Numbered from the stretch's first letter, positions 1 to 10,002 are shown. The stretch: 64,000 bases of DNA from Epiperipatus broadwayi (GCA_028023455.1 JAQFVV010012394.1:22154900-22218899); one strand, 5' to 3'. Numbers and translations are program-made. Notes: generated from the sequence alone by a model not told the origin.

Positions 1-801
1 TTTTATGGACAAAGACGCCACTCGATGGTGCCGTTATCATGCCAAAACTATAAAATATGAACATTCCCAGGCCATTGATTCTGTGTTTTTTGTTATGCAA
101 AAAAAAATATATACAAAATCGTGTTTTTTGAACTTTTTTTTTATTAACATAAAGAAATTAAATGACAACAATAAATGTAAAATAAAATAAACAAATTTCA
201 ATTTAATTCGGGGTTTTTTTTGGAGTTATGCCTTTTTTTGGTTGTTGGTGTTTAAAAATTAATAATCGGAACAAACAGTAAAACTATAAAAGTTGTTAGG
301 GTTAGGGTTAGTGTTCTGTTGTTGGTAAATCACAGAATCGAACAAAACGTGCGATTTTCTGTGCCATATTTTTGGTCTCGTTGAATGTTACGAACAATAC
401 GTTACTTGACGAGTTACTTAATTCCAACTGCCTTTACACATCTATCTGGACAGGATTTTGCCACTTAAAACTTCAATACAGAATGTTGTAAAGAGTTGGA
501 TAATTATTAATTAATAAATTTTTAATATTTCAATACTTTAAAAAAAAAAAAAATCCAATAAAAAACCCATTTCCATCAAATTCAAATACACACACCCTCT
601 CACCAAGACATAAAAAATTGTATAAACTGTATGAATTGCGAAAAATTTATTTGCTGTGATACGACAAAGCGGCCTGAAATCTGTAACAAATGAAAAAGTT
701 GTATTATAGTAAACGCGGGTTCGAACATGGCGGCCACGGAAATGGCATTTTTATGTGCTTTAGCACATAAACTGTGTCGAGCGGCGTCTTTGTCCATAAA
801 A
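1..801. mobile_element. DNA transposon or MITE with 25-bp terminal inverted repeats
   Basis: Bases 1-25 and 777-801 are inverted copies of each other with a single mismatch (core ATGGACAAAGACGCC). The outer left end touches the window edge, so the target-site duplication cannot be read. No transposase frame lies between the ends; the small frames that start inside the two repeats merely read the repeat itself. This looks like a non-autonomous DNA transposon of about 0.8 kb. The superfamily is not identified. A GC-richer patch lies near 715-745. Confidence 0.6.
295..311 (+). repeat. Short telomere-like repeat (GTTAGG)n
   Basis: Just under three units of GTTAGG occur inside the TIR element. 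This is too short to be a telomere; it is probably interstitial or chance sequence. Confidence 0.4.
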
Positions 802-1960
802 CTACAACAGAATAACTTTATTATAAAATTGGTTGGCATTAATTAATGTTTGATATTATTATTTTATGAACAGCTTCCTTGGCACTAATATTTTCTGCTG
901 GCAAATATTGTGCCCTGTTATGAGGAAAATTCCCACACTAAATTAGGTACTTAATTAATATCATGAGAACTATTACTAGTTCTGTTCACTTTACTTCTTT
1001 GCAGTGGCTTCCTAATTGTTCACATATTCCTCTATAAAATAGCAGAAGTCGCATCAGAGAAAACATATTAAAAGCTATTAAATAAATAGGACTAATCAAT
1101 AACCTGAGATATGGTTTTGTCACTTATGATTTGTCTCAAATCAAGATTCCCTTTTTATATATTCAACAAAAAATCTCTCCAAACTATCAATCAATTATAA
1201 TGTAAACAATGGATTTTTTATGAGATTCCAAATAAATTTCTTTTTCCATATCCTACCATTAAGTCAAGTGGATTTGATTTTCCTATACATTATACAAGTA
1301 TTATCAATAGTTTCAGAATAATCATGGTCACTGTACTGTACTCATTTACTTTATAAATGGAATTTAATGGCCACTGATCTTTGTAGATGTAGTCAAATAC
1401 AAACATGAATCACACAGCTAATGATTGACAAATCTATGGCTAAGGTAGTAGAATTGAAGAACTTACTAAGTTCTTCTATTAGAACCGTTATGAATATATT
1501 TCCTGAATGGAATCTCTACAGATTTCTATATAATATTTAATTAATAATTAAAGTGGATTAAAAAAAATCATATGCTAAATAAATAAATACAACAAACCTG
1601 ACAGAATAACATTTTGATTAATTTGGCCATTCAAGTTGTCACAGTGGGGATCAGTGTAGTTTCTTAAATTCATCATTGCCATGTGATTTAATACAGTGGT
1701 ACTGTATCAGGGCTCTTAAGACATAAAATCCTAGGATTCCAATTCTGGCCCTTCTAGCCCTTGAACTGTTTATAAACTCTCGAGCAATGAAGCCATTTAA
1801 TATGCACACCTTTCCATCCAAAAAACTAATAACCCAAGTTTATGAACATTAGTAAATAAGTCAAAGTCTTCATAAATTTCATTTAAAATATTAAGGGTGT
1901 TCTGTGGAGAGTCCTTTGAATTGTCAGAAAGCCACAGAGATGTACTTGTTTTTGCTTTCA
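802..1960. other. No recognisable feature
   Basis: AT-rich sequence with no coding frame, splice-bounded exon or repeat I can recognise on either strand. Confidence 0.5.
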
Positions 1961-1966
1961 ATTGGT

Positions 1967-2251
1967 TCAATTTGAAAATTCATCAAACCTATAAAGCACC
2001 TTGATGATTGCTTCACAAAGCAAATTATAAATTATTCCAAATACCAATGTTATAAAAGTAGAAAACAAAATTGGGGTTAGTATATATGATTGTTTGTCAC
2101 CAGTTTTTATTCCAAATGCCTCAGATTTTCCACCATCATTAATAGCAAATTTTATACCTTCATGTAAAAATGTTCGAACCAATTCAATAAAAATTATATA
2201 CAAATCACATTTTTTTCTTTCAACATTTTTCTTGCATCTTTCTGGCAACAA
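1967..2251 (-). pseudogene. Decayed LINE reverse transcriptase fragment
   Basis: The 94-codon minus-strand frame carries a recognisable reverse transcriptase stretch: HEGIKFAINDGGKSEAFGI, then a KTGDKQSYILTPILFS block. The latter matches in position the widespread LINE motif NGVKQGCVLAPTLFS, with the glycine and cysteine eroded. It is about 95 residues of a domain that is normally part of a protein of about 900. The catalytic YxDD box is not present. Neighbouring DNA to about 2600 may be more of the same element but has no open frame. It differs from the RTE and LINE-A copies elsewhere in the window. The match is from family memory, not a search. Confidence 0.5.
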
Positions 2252-2345
2252 AATCTCTATTAATCTTTCATATATAATTAGAAATAAGCTATTAAATAAA
2301 ATCCTTAAAGGTATTTTTGCTTTAGTATATAATAATATTCTATGA

Positions 2346-3215
2346 TAATTACTACAATCATTTCTTCACCTTCAAGTTAATCAATTACTGTATTAGAAAT
2401 ATCCTTAAGATCAAATGGCATAACTTCATGAGTTCATATATTTTTGAAAACATTCTTTAGTATTGAAAATAACATATTACCACCATATTTTAAATTTTCT
2501 CTAGGTATCCTACCAGGATCTGGAACTTTTCTATTTGTAAAATCATAAAGATCTACTTTTAATTTCATTAAGTTGGGTATTTTTGTCCAAATATAAATGA
2601 GTCAGCGGGGTGCACATGTTGTTAAAGGCAGATATATGAATCATTGCACCATTATTCAAATGTAATGAAAATACTCTATCTACCTAAAGTATCATCATCA
2701 TCATATAAGAGTGTCATCCACTGATTTAATAGGACTATGATATCATTTTTTTAAAATTAATATGTCAATAATGATCCAAAGGGACATGAGTAGCAAATGA
2801 TTCTATATTCTTTGCAGTTTTAATCCACAATCATAACTAAATCACCAGAAATATCAATATTACAACTTTTAATAATAAGATAACAATGGTCTGGTCACTA
2901 AATGCACTCTTCATTAATTTATACAAAGCAAATGGAAAATTGTCTAAACTTTTATAATAATCTTTTATGTAACAGCCAATCTGATCCATGAAAACATTCG
3001 TGAGAATAATCCCATAATTATAGATCACAGTTTCAATAATTCCCAATACTACATCTTTGCGTAAATAATATATTTTTATTAGTCACAGTCCTGTCTCATA
3101 GTTCTAAAGATATATGTGTTCATTAGCTGACTACAAATCATTAATAGAACACTGAATTTAATAAAAGTTATTATTTTTAAAAAATCAGCATTTAACTTTT
3201 CAAGATCAGCCATAC
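2346..3215. other. No recognisable gene; one short minus-strand frame
   Basis: A 69-codon minus-strand frame (2837-3046) starts with Met but shows no domain I know, and it is Ile/Leu-rich as expected of AT-rich DNA. A short (ATC)n run lies near 2693-2705. Nothing else was seen. Confidence 0.4.
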
Positions 3216-3317
3216 ACTTACACATATGTGATATAGGGAGCGTATCAATAGCTCAAATAAGCTCTTATTGATAAATGCGGTAAGAGAAACATATTTAAAA
3301 TCTCTATCTAGAATATG

Positions 3318-3372
3318 CCTATCCCCAGACCAATTGGTTTTGAGCTTTTGGCTCACTTCAGTAAGGAGTTAG
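3318..3372 (-). ncRNA. Hammerhead-like ribozyme motif, family b, decayed
   Basis: Read on the minus strand: CTGAAGT (core CUGANGA with the last A changed), stem II GAGC/GCTC with loop CAAAA, then AAAA where GAAA is expected, stem III ACC/GGT with loop AATT, and a putative cleavage site after the C at 3328. Stem I (TGGGGA with its upstream partner) pairs for about six positions, including wobbles. Two core positions are substituted, so self-cleavage is unlikely for this copy. The ordered, paired layout still marks descent from a hammerhead. Confidence 0.5.
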
Positions 3373-3802
3373 AACAATTAGACCCTAGATCTAAAATATC
3401 AACTCAAAACCTAGTATTTATTTAATTTGTAACTATTGAGTAGAAAATCTGAAATTTTCAGACATAAAAATGTCTTTAAATCCAGCTATCTAATTCAAAT
3501 AGCTATATGGGACTGAACCAAATTCAGATCTACAATATATTAATAGCCTTAGCTTCGCCAAAGCCTTAAAGGCAAAATTATAATAATCAATAAAGCAAGT
3601 CATACATTGCATAACATTGTTTTTATAAGTTTGTATTTACAAATATGTAATATAGGGAGCGTACTAATAACTCAATCAAGCTCTTATTGATAAGTGCTGT
3701 AAGAGAAAAATATTTAAAGTCTCTATCTAGAATATTCCTATCCCCAGACCAATTGCATTTATAAATACAAGCTTATAAAAGCAATGTCACACAACATATA
3801 AC

Positions 3803-4066
3803 TTTAAACCACTAAACATCACATGATCACTATCTCATACTAGCACATAGAGGGTTGCATTAGATCCTAAGATCTAGGTGCAGTGCTCTCAGATCCAAGG
3901 ATCCTCACTGATGAAGGCCACAGCCAGAAACTAGTCTGGGGATATTGGATGAGTAGGCACTAGATAGGGATTTTATGCACAAGCCTTCTGGCATCCATTG
4001 ATTGATCTTGTTGCCACAAGATGGCACTACTATATGGAGAGTTTTGCTTTGTTTTGAATTGTTTTT
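3803..4066 (+). mobile_element. 264-bp hammerhead-bearing element, family a
   Basis: The duplication AACATATAAC at 3793-3802 and 4067-4076 bounds a 264-bp insert inside a family-b copy. Removing the insert rejoins GCAATGTCAC..AACATATAAC..TTGCTTTATTG, which is the uninterrupted family-b sequence seen near 4460-4500. The insert begins with the CCACTAAACATCACATG end and finishes with GTTTTGCTTTGTTTTG. It contains one hammerhead-like motif and no protein frame. Relatives occur at 13836-13955, 20517-20967 and 40534-41020. It resembles known retrozyme or Penelope pseudo-LTR units in size, ribozyme and variable-length target duplication. Confidence 0.65.
3895..3948 (+). ncRNA. Hammerhead-like ribozyme motif, family a
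   Basis: CTGATGA (3908-3914) is followed by stem II GGC/GCC with loop CACA, GAAA (3927-3930), a two-pair stem III (AC/GT, loop TA) and C3936 as the cleavage base. Stem I is strong: 3901-3907 pairs with 3937-3943 and, beyond a small internal loop, CCAA (3895-3898) pairs with TTGG (3945-3948). The weak point is an A facing an A at the first stem II position, where active hammerheads have G-C. All family-a copies in the window share this, so it may be a real variant or an inactive lineage. Confidence 0.6.
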
Positions 4067-4304
4067 AACATATAACTTGCTTTATTGATTATCATAATTT
4101 TGTCTTTAAGGCTTTGGTGATGCTAAGGCTATTAATATATGGTAGATCTGAAATTGGTTCAGTCCCACATAGCTATTTGAATTAGATAGCTGGATTTAAA
4201 GACATTTTTGTGTCTGAAAATTTCAGATTTTTTTACTCAATAGTTACGTATTAAAGAAGTGCTGGGTTTTGGGTTCATATTTTAGATCTAGTGTCTGAAT
4301 TTTC

Positions 4305-4355
4305 TAGCTCCTCATTAAAGTGAGCCAAAAGTTCGAAACAAATTAGTCTGGGGAT
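4305..4355 (+). ncRNA. Degraded hammerhead-like motif, family b
   Basis: Inverted partner of the minus copy at 3318-3372. It keeps GAGC, loop CAAAA, GTTC, GAAAC, an AATT loop, AGTC and TGGGGATAGG. The CUGANGA box is eroded to TTAAAGT and stem III has a mismatch. It is recognisable only by comparison. Confidence 0.45.
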
Positions 4356-4574
4356 AGGAATATTCTAGATAGAGATTTTAAATATTTTTCTCTTATTGCA
4401 TTTATCAATAAGAGCTTTGTTCGAGTTATTGGTATGCTCCCTATATTACATATTTGTAAATACAAAGCAATGTCACGCAATATATGACTTGCTTTATTGA
4501 TTACTTACACAATTTTAAATCCAATTTATCCATTATATATAAATATTAATTTTGTACAGCATTAAAAGTATATG

Positions 4575-5130
4575 AAAATACAATGGATATAACCTTGAGT
4601 TCTATCTAGCCATGAAATAATTAAATAAATCCACCACACTATATTAGCAAATTAAAGGACAGAGTGGACCATCTATTATTAGGCACTTGATGTAAATAAA
4701 ACTAAGTCTGCTAAATGTGTTAGTTTAATATCAACACAGATATAAATAGGCACTATCAATTAAGGAATCCTATCAAATTAGACGGAAGACTGTCTTGTTT
4801 TTAACAACAGCTGTATTAAAAATCAAATATAGGTAAAAGAATAATACATTTTAAATATTAACTTTGCACAGCATCAAATGTATATAAAAATAGTCGAGAT
4901 GATCAAGCTCCAACTAGTTGTGAAATAATTAAACAAGTGCAACACAGTATATTAACAAACTAAATAGAGCAGCCTATCCTTATGCTTTTCGATATAACTT
5001 TGCTAAAGGTTATGTTGAAAAGCATAATAATCGATTTGTTCCACTCTATTCTTTAATCTGCTAATGTAATGTATTAGCTTCGTATATTATTTCATGGCTA
5101 GATGGTGTGATCATCTTCATTCCATTTTCA
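4575..5130. repeat. Fold-back repeat with three copies of one unit
   Basis: A unit containing TGAAATAATTAAA and ATTAGCA/ATTAACA blocks occurs at about 4605-4680 (+), 4905-4975 (+) and about 5040-5115 (-). The outer copies form an inverted pair of about 65 bp. A short perfect-looking hairpin with TATGCTTTTC/GAAAAGCATA arms lies at 4980-5026. Each unit has a GATGATCA..GTGAAATAA-like stretch reminiscent of a decayed hammerhead, but the core is too eroded to call. Confidence 0.45.
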
Positions 5131-5344
5131 TACAAACATAACATTTGCACACAGACTGATGTAGTAATAGTCTTACATATGTATATGCACTATCTTTGAT
5201 ATAATAAAGGAAGTAAATAGAAATCTGTTTTTCAAGCTAAATTATACTTAAATTAGCTAAATGTCGATAAAAAAGACAAACAAATGAATCACAATTAGCA
5301 TTTAATATCAATTTTAGGCAACCACAGATTGCAAAAAAAAAAAA

Positions 5345-5700
5345 AAAAAAAAATTGCTATTAATAGAAAAATCTTTTAATTCTTTGTTGAGGCCTTAAAA
5401 GAATGAAATTGGACAAAATCCTAATGTTCAGCAAATTTATAACAATGCCGATGTCAATAACTATGAGAAAAATCAATAAAGATATATGGAAGAACTGCTT
5501 ACCAATAGACACTGTTAGCAAAATGCATTTAATAGCTTTAATCTCTAAGTTTGGAATCAAGAAAATAATGTGGACATCCATTTTCTCAGAAGTTATAGTT
5601 TCAGACTGTGTCATTTACTGGGTTTTCTTGAAAGCAAAATAATTATGAATTTTCAAGTATATGTAAGGATAGGTATGTGAGCACAGCATGTGATATTGGT
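5345..5700 (+). pseudogene. Old RTE 5'-UTR fragment
   Basis: Reading along this stretch reproduces, with many substitutions, the sequence upstream of the near full-length RTE at 28643-28885. Shared pieces include TTGCTATTAA, GAGGCCTTAAA, AATCCTAATGT and, later, the TAAGTTTGGAATCAAGAAA versus GAGTTTAAGATCAAGAAA block. The small frames on both strands here are incidental. The similarity fades after about 5640. This is an older, 5'-end-only relic of the RTE family found four more times in the window. Confidence 0.5.
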
Positions 5701-6331
5701 TAATGCATTGAATAATTGCCATAGCTGTGTGAATTGGTAGTGATCTGCTTGAAATGATTAATAAATAAATACTCAAAAGAGGCAACAAAAAATGATCGTT
5801 TTTATTCCTGGGGAATGTTAATAACCAAAAGTTGTTATAAAATACCAAGTTTCCAAATAATACTCTTATTCAATGATAATTGTACCTTTGACCATCTAAA
5901 ACTAATGGTCTCCTTTCAATGAAGAAAAATTTGCATCAATTATAATGATAACAATGATCACATATTAAATGAGACATTATCAGATTTTATGTTCAAAACA
6001 ATAGGAAAATGAATCTATATACATTATTATAGAAAACAAATATTAGAATTATAATAGGAGTCATTATAAATATGAAGAAAAAAACATTGTAAAGATTAAC
6101 AGTATGTCAGAAAATAATTATTTAAATACACTAAATATTTTTAATTTGTAAGGGAAGGCTTTAATACAAATATTGGAAAAGATAAAAGTGGAATGGATTC
6201 ATATTAAAATAGAGACAGAAATGAAAGGGGATATTTTTAAATTATCAGAAAAAATTTATTTTTCAAAAATAATCCCCAAGAGGAAACCGATAAGAAAGCG
6301 TTCAAATAAAAGTGTGGAAAAGTTGAGTTAA
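5701..6331. other. No recognisable feature
   Basis: AT-rich sequence with no clear gene or repeat family. Purine-rich blocks near 6060-6300 look vaguely coding but are interrupted in all frames. Confidence 0.4.
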
Positions 6332-6344
6332 TTATTTAATGAAT

Positions 6345-6460
6345 GAATGTCTTGCATTGTTTGGTCGAGAGGTCAGCGCGACTGCCTTGCACTTGCAGGC
6401 AGTTGCCCGGGTTGCGGGTTCGTGTCCCGGCCGATGCTATGACACTTAAAAAAAAAAAAA
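6345..6460 (+). mobile_element. tRNA-derived SINE, complete copy
   Basis: A body of about 100 bp plus an A-rich tail, flanked by the 13-bp duplication TTATTTAATGAAT (6332-6344 and 6461-6473). The body holds an A-box-like GGTCGAGAGGTCAG and a B-box-like GGTTCGTGTCC, the two internal RNA polymerase III promoter elements. The end GCCGATGC can still pair with an upstream GCATTG, as in a tRNA acceptor stem. Nothing beyond the tRNA-like body is present, so this is a minimal SINE that would rely on LINE proteins. Four other copies lie at 12235, 21726, 43788 and 47061. Confidence 0.85.
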
Positions 6461-6473
6461 TTATTTAATGAAT

Positions 6474-7192
6474 ATGAGAGTACTCAACAGAAAATATAGA
6501 GAATTGGATTTTAAATTTTAAAAAAAATTATCTCTATCAGTTAAATATCCATTTATTAACCAATAATGAATAATTAGCTGGTTTAGTTTATGAACTTGTT
6601 ATTTGACAAAATAAAAAAAAGCCCAGCTCAAATCCAAATCATAGTCAAAGTAAGTAGATGTACTGCCATTTCACTACAAAATCTTTCAATATTTTACATA
6701 TATATATATATAATAATAATTAAAAAATAAAATTATTAAAAGGCCTAGTTATATATATTAAAAATAAAAACACATACAGCCATCCTAAATAAAATCATGC
6801 AAAATGAAATAAAATCTGAATAATACTATGAATAAAAAAACAAAAAAAAGGTCAGATATTTACCCCTGAAATTTCACCATTTTTGTCAACCACTACCCAA
6901 TTGTCTAGATTATTTGGATTGTTTGACATTGTCAGCACTATCTATCCATTACAATTTTTTTTTTTTTTTTTTTAAGAATGCTGTAAGAAAAAAAAACTTA
7001 TAAAAATGTTATATAATTTGTAATTTATAATACAAATTTATTTAATTAAATCTTAAATAATATCATGGTATTTATTTACAAAATCCTAAAATACTTTGAA
7101 ATTATTTCCACAATGAATTTTTTTTAATATATACATAAATATTTTTCTATAAATTTAAGCTACAAAATTTTTTTTTTCCCAGCAACAAGTGA
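6474..7192. other. AT-rich DNA without genes
   Basis: Only low-complexity runs are visible: a (TA)n stretch near 6701-6712 and a poly-T run near 6955-6973. Confidence 0.5.
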
Positions 7193-8850
7193 AATTACAG
7201 GTATTTCTAATTTCAGAAAAATATCTACATGTGATGAAGGATGAAGAAAAAAAGATGGAATTATTACTAAAAAGAGAGATGATATCATGAAATAAAGAAC
7301 AAGTACCTCCTATATCTATTACATCTTCCGAATTGCCCAGAATTTTAAATGAAGAAGTGAGAAATGCAATTAAATGTCTGAAGAAAGGAAAGGCTCCAGG
7401 TAATGATGGAATTATAATTGATATATTAAAAGAAGCAGGTGAAGAAACAGAAAAAATATTAGCAAAGTTATATACCAAATGTCTAAATGATAAAGATGTA
7501 CCGGATGATTGGAAGAATGCAGTAATAATATTAATATTTAAAAAAGGTGATAAAGAAGATATTAGAAATTACAGACCTATCTGCCTTTTATCAGTTTTAT
7601 ATAAAATTTTTACCAAGATAATTGCAACTCGTCTACAGAGAACATTGGATTTCCACCAACCAAGAGAACAAGCTGGATTTAAAAGTGGTTTTAGTACAGT
7701 AGATCATATTCAGGTACTGAGAGAAGTTATAGAAAGGACAAATGAATATGAGATGTCATTATGTTTTGGATTTGTAGATTATGAAAAGGCATTTGATTCT
7801 ATAAACATTTCTTCAGTGATTAAAGCATTGGATCATCAAGGTATAGATCCAGGATATTGTCATATTTTAAAGAATATTTATAAAAATGCAACAGCAACAA
7901 TTAGATTACATAATGATACTGGGAAAGTCAACATTGAGAAAGGTGTAAGACAAGGTGACTCCATATCTCCAAAACTTTTTACAGCAGTGCTGCAAGAAGT
8001 ATTTTGTGGTTTAAAATGGGAAACTAAAGGAGTGAAAGTAAATGGAGATTATTTAAGTCATTTAGATTTCGCAGATGATGTAGTTGTTTTTGCAAATAAT
8101 GCTTCAGAGCTGCAGGAAATGTTGCAGGAGTTATCAGATGAAAGTAGGAAAGTAGGACTAAAGATAAATGTTAAAAAGACTAAAGTAATGTTTAATCGAT
8201 TTGCTCAAAATATGAAAATAAAGATTGATTATGATGAATTAGAAGAAGTTAACAGTTACAAATACCTTGGTCAGATTATTAATACAGATGCAAACATAAT
8301 GGAGGAAATTAATCATAGAATTAAACTTGGTTGGAGTGCTTTTGGTAGAAATAACTTGATACTAAAAGGAAATATGCCTATGTGTTTGAAAAGGAAGGTT
8401 TTTAACAAATATGTTTTACCAGTTCTTACTTATGGATCTGAGACTTGGACACTCAATAGAAGAGCAATACAGAGACTTCAGACCACTCAAAGAAGTATAG
8501 AAAGATGTATGTTGGGAATAACAAGAAGAGATCGAAAACGCAATGTATGGGTAAGAGAACAAACAGGTGTTACTGACCTCATTGAAAAAATTAAAAGATT
8601 GACGTGGAGTTGGGCTGGACATATTGCTAGAAGAGATAATAGATGGACAATTGAAATTTTAAACTGGATTCCAAGAGATTGTAAAAGACCCAGAAAGAGA
8701 CCACATGTGAGATGGATGGATGAAATAAGAAAGTGTGCAGGGGTGATGTGGAGAAGAGAAGCTAAAGATCGGAGAAGATGGATTAAACTTGGAGAGACCT
8801 TCATCCTGCAGTAGACTGATAATGGTTGATAATGATGATGATGAATACAT
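7193..8850 (+). mobile_element. 5'-truncated RTE-type LINE
   Basis: The left part (7193-7310) aligns with the reverse transcriptase N-terminal linker of the longer RTE copy near 30245-30380, with a deletion; the endonuclease half is absent. The right end is a GAT-rich tail (TTGATAATGATGATGATG-like) just after the stop codon, the 3' microsatellite tail typical of RTE elements. 5' truncation is the usual outcome of target-primed reverse transcription. It is nearly identical to the 28.6-31.9-kb copy over the shared part but lacks that copy's internal frameshifts. Confidence 0.85.
7333..8814 (+). CDS. RTE-type reverse transcriptase, intact 493-codon frame
   Basis: The protein copies the LINE RNA into DNA at the nicked target. 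Visible order: an N-terminal thumb-proximal region with KGKAPGNDGI (about residues 18-27), EQAGFKSGFSTVDHI (110-125), VDYEKAFDSI with the first catalytic Asp (about 145-155), RQGDSISPKLF (210-220), the catalytic FADD box (about residues 246-249), KYLGQIINT, then a C-terminal domain rich in Arg/Trp with VLTYGSETWTLN and a basic IPRDCKRPRKRP stretch. The usual upstream endonuclease is missing, so this is not an autonomous gene. Conceptual translation starts at an internal Met and the original frame began further upstream. The sequence resembles the RTE/BovB-type proteins often mis-annotated as craniofacial development protein 2. No stop interrupts it, which suggests a relatively recent insertion. 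Confidence 0.85.
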   Translation: MPRILNEEVRNAIKCLKKGKAPGNDGIIIDILKEAGEETEKILAKLYTKCLNDKDVPDDWKNAVIILIFKKGDKEDIRNYRPICLLSVLYKIFTKIIATRLQRTLDFHQPREQAGFKSGFSTVDHIQVLREVIERTNEYEMSLCFGFVDYEKAFDSINISSVIKALDHQGIDPGYCHILKNIYKNATATIRLHNDTGKVNIEKGVRQGDSISPKLFTAVLQEVFCGLKWETKGVKVNGDYLSHLDFADDVVVFANNASELQEMLQELSDESRKVGLKINVKKTKVMFNRFAQNMKIKIDYDELEEVNSYKYLGQIINTDANIMEEINHRIKLGWSAFGRNNLILKGNMPMCLKRKVFNKYVLPVLTYGSETWTLNRRAIQRLQTTQRSIERCMLGITRRDRKRNVWVREQTGVTDLIEKIKRLTWSWAGHIARRDNRWTIEILNWIPRDCKRPRKRPHVRWMDEIRKCAGVMWRREAKDRRRWIKLGETFILQ

Positions 8851-8875
8851 ATATATATATATTAAAACGAAGATT

Positions 8876-9145
8876 TGCATGGGTTAAATATATAAAATAC
8901 ATATTTTGTGGGTTCATCCGTGTTAAAAAACTTTTAATATTAATATACTGATGTTTCGACTTGGTCACACAAATCATCCACAGAGTTATAAAAGGTAGAA
9001 AGATGGTTGTAGAGGCACTACAATCACTGATTTGAATAAAACGTTAAAATTCCACCAATAGCAAAAATGTTAAATTTTGGATATATTAATATTAAAAGTT
9101 TTTTAACACGGATGAACCTGCAAAATATGTATTTTATATATGCAT
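8876..9145. repeat. Fold-back repeat, about 70-bp arms
   Basis: Bases 8876-8948 recur inverted at 9080-9145 with few differences (shared core GGTTCATCCGTGTTAAAAAA). The 130-bp centre holds, on the minus strand, GACCAAGTCGAAACATC, a piece that resembles the 3' half of a hammerhead core but lacks a clear CUGANGA box. Confidence 0.6.
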
Positions 9146-9276
9146 ATTGTCTATACTAAACTTAATGTAATTATAAGGGAATTGGATTTAAATTCTCAAT
9201 CTCCCTACATCTATCCAATCTATCTTATACAACTGATACACATGGATTACATACATGTGTAAAAGATAAATGATCT

Positions 9277-9318
9277 CCAATATATGTATTTCATGCTCAA
9301 CCAGCACTCATCAGTTGG
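9277..9318 (-). ncRNA. Hammerhead ribozyme motif, family d
   Basis: Minus strand: stem I CCAA pairs with TTGG; CTGATGA at 9314-9308; stem II GTGCT/AGCAT with loop GGTTG (the first pair is a G-U wobble instead of G-C); GAAA at 9292-9289; stem III ATA/TAT with loop CA; cleavage base A9281. Every single-stranded core position is kept. The wobble in stem II is the only weakness. Confidence 0.65.
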
Positions 9319-9651
9319 TCCAGATCACCATCTCACACATATATATAATCAGTGTTGATTATATTAAGATAGCAAATTTTTAAACTTTAATGAACAAGCT
9401 TCAATATTTTCCACTATCCCAACTCTTCAGCCATACATTTCATTTGACTTAAGGTCAACATGGGTATGACGATAATATAGACATCAACAAGGGGTTTGGG
9501 CATTATACACTCTCGGATTTTGAATGGCATGTATGGCTGAAGAATTGGAGAGTGGAGAAGATTGAAGCTTGTCCATTAAAGTTTAAAGATTTACTATCTT
9601 AATATAAACCGAGCTCTGATTGTACATATGTGTGGGAGACAGTGATCTGGA

Positions 9652-9693
9652 CCAACAGATGAGTGCTGGGTCAACATGAAATACATATATTGG
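9652..9693 (+). ncRNA. Degraded hammerhead motif, family d
   Basis: Inverted partner of 9277-9318. The core box is CAGATGA instead of CTGATGA, and stem II (GTGCT..AACAT) has lost pairing. GAAATACATATA and TTGG are unchanged. Probably inactive. Confidence 0.5.
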
Positions 9694-10002
9694 AGATCAT
9701 TTATCTTTTATATATGTATGTGCTTATGTGTATCAGTTGTATAAGATAGATTAAATAGATGGAGGGAGCTTGAAAATTTGAGTTCAAATCTCTTATAATT
9801 GAGTATATATATATTAATATTCTTCCTTCTTAACCTATGCATTAATTTTATTATAAAATATAGTAAATAGTTCATTTCTTTTACATTTTATTCAATGCAA
9901 GGCATTGCTTCCGCATATAATTTTATTTTCTTTCCTTACAATTTTGACTATTTAGCAGTCTTCATAAAAATAAATCATCTATATCTAAATGTATTTGTAG
10001 CT

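Larger units (their letters stand above)
3222..4490. mobile_element. Compound fold-back element (hammerhead family b) with a nested family-a element
   Basis: About 400 bp at 3222-3618 (minus orientation) recur inverted at about 4080-4490. A second, shorter minus copy of the outer end lies at about 3650-3760. Shared landmarks are the pieces ATATAGGGAGCGTA and CTCTTATTGATAA and a CTGGGGATAGG block beside a hammerhead-like core. A different element (3803-4066) is inserted between the arms and flanked by a 10-bp duplication. The inverted and partly tandem copies of one end sequence are the layout known from Penelope-like pseudo-LTRs. No protein frame is present, so mobility would have needed proteins supplied in trans. 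Boundaries are approximate. Confidence 0.6.
9168..9800. mobile_element. Fold-back element of hammerhead family d
   Basis: About 275 bp (9168-9441) recur inverted at 9525-9800, separated by about 84 bp. Each arm contains a family-d hammerhead motif facing outward from the centre. The outer ends read AATTATAAG and its complement. No protein frame is present. The same ribozyme family occurs at 47574-47613 in a different arrangement. The two arms have diverged from each other (many single-base differences), so the inverted structure is not new. Confidence 0.6.

Noticed and set aside
295-311. Telomeric array
   Set aside because: Only about three GTTAGG units; far too short and surrounded by unique sequence.
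8416-8880. Minus-strand frames over the RTE C-terminus (also 31479-31940)
   Set aside because: They are antisense shadows of the reverse transcriptase, Ser-rich because they complement its Arg-rich tail.
8940-9000. Hammerhead in the 8876-9145 fold-back (minus strand GACCAAGTCGAAACATC)
   Set aside because: GAAAC and a stem II-like pairing exist, but the CUGANGA box and stem I are not convincing.
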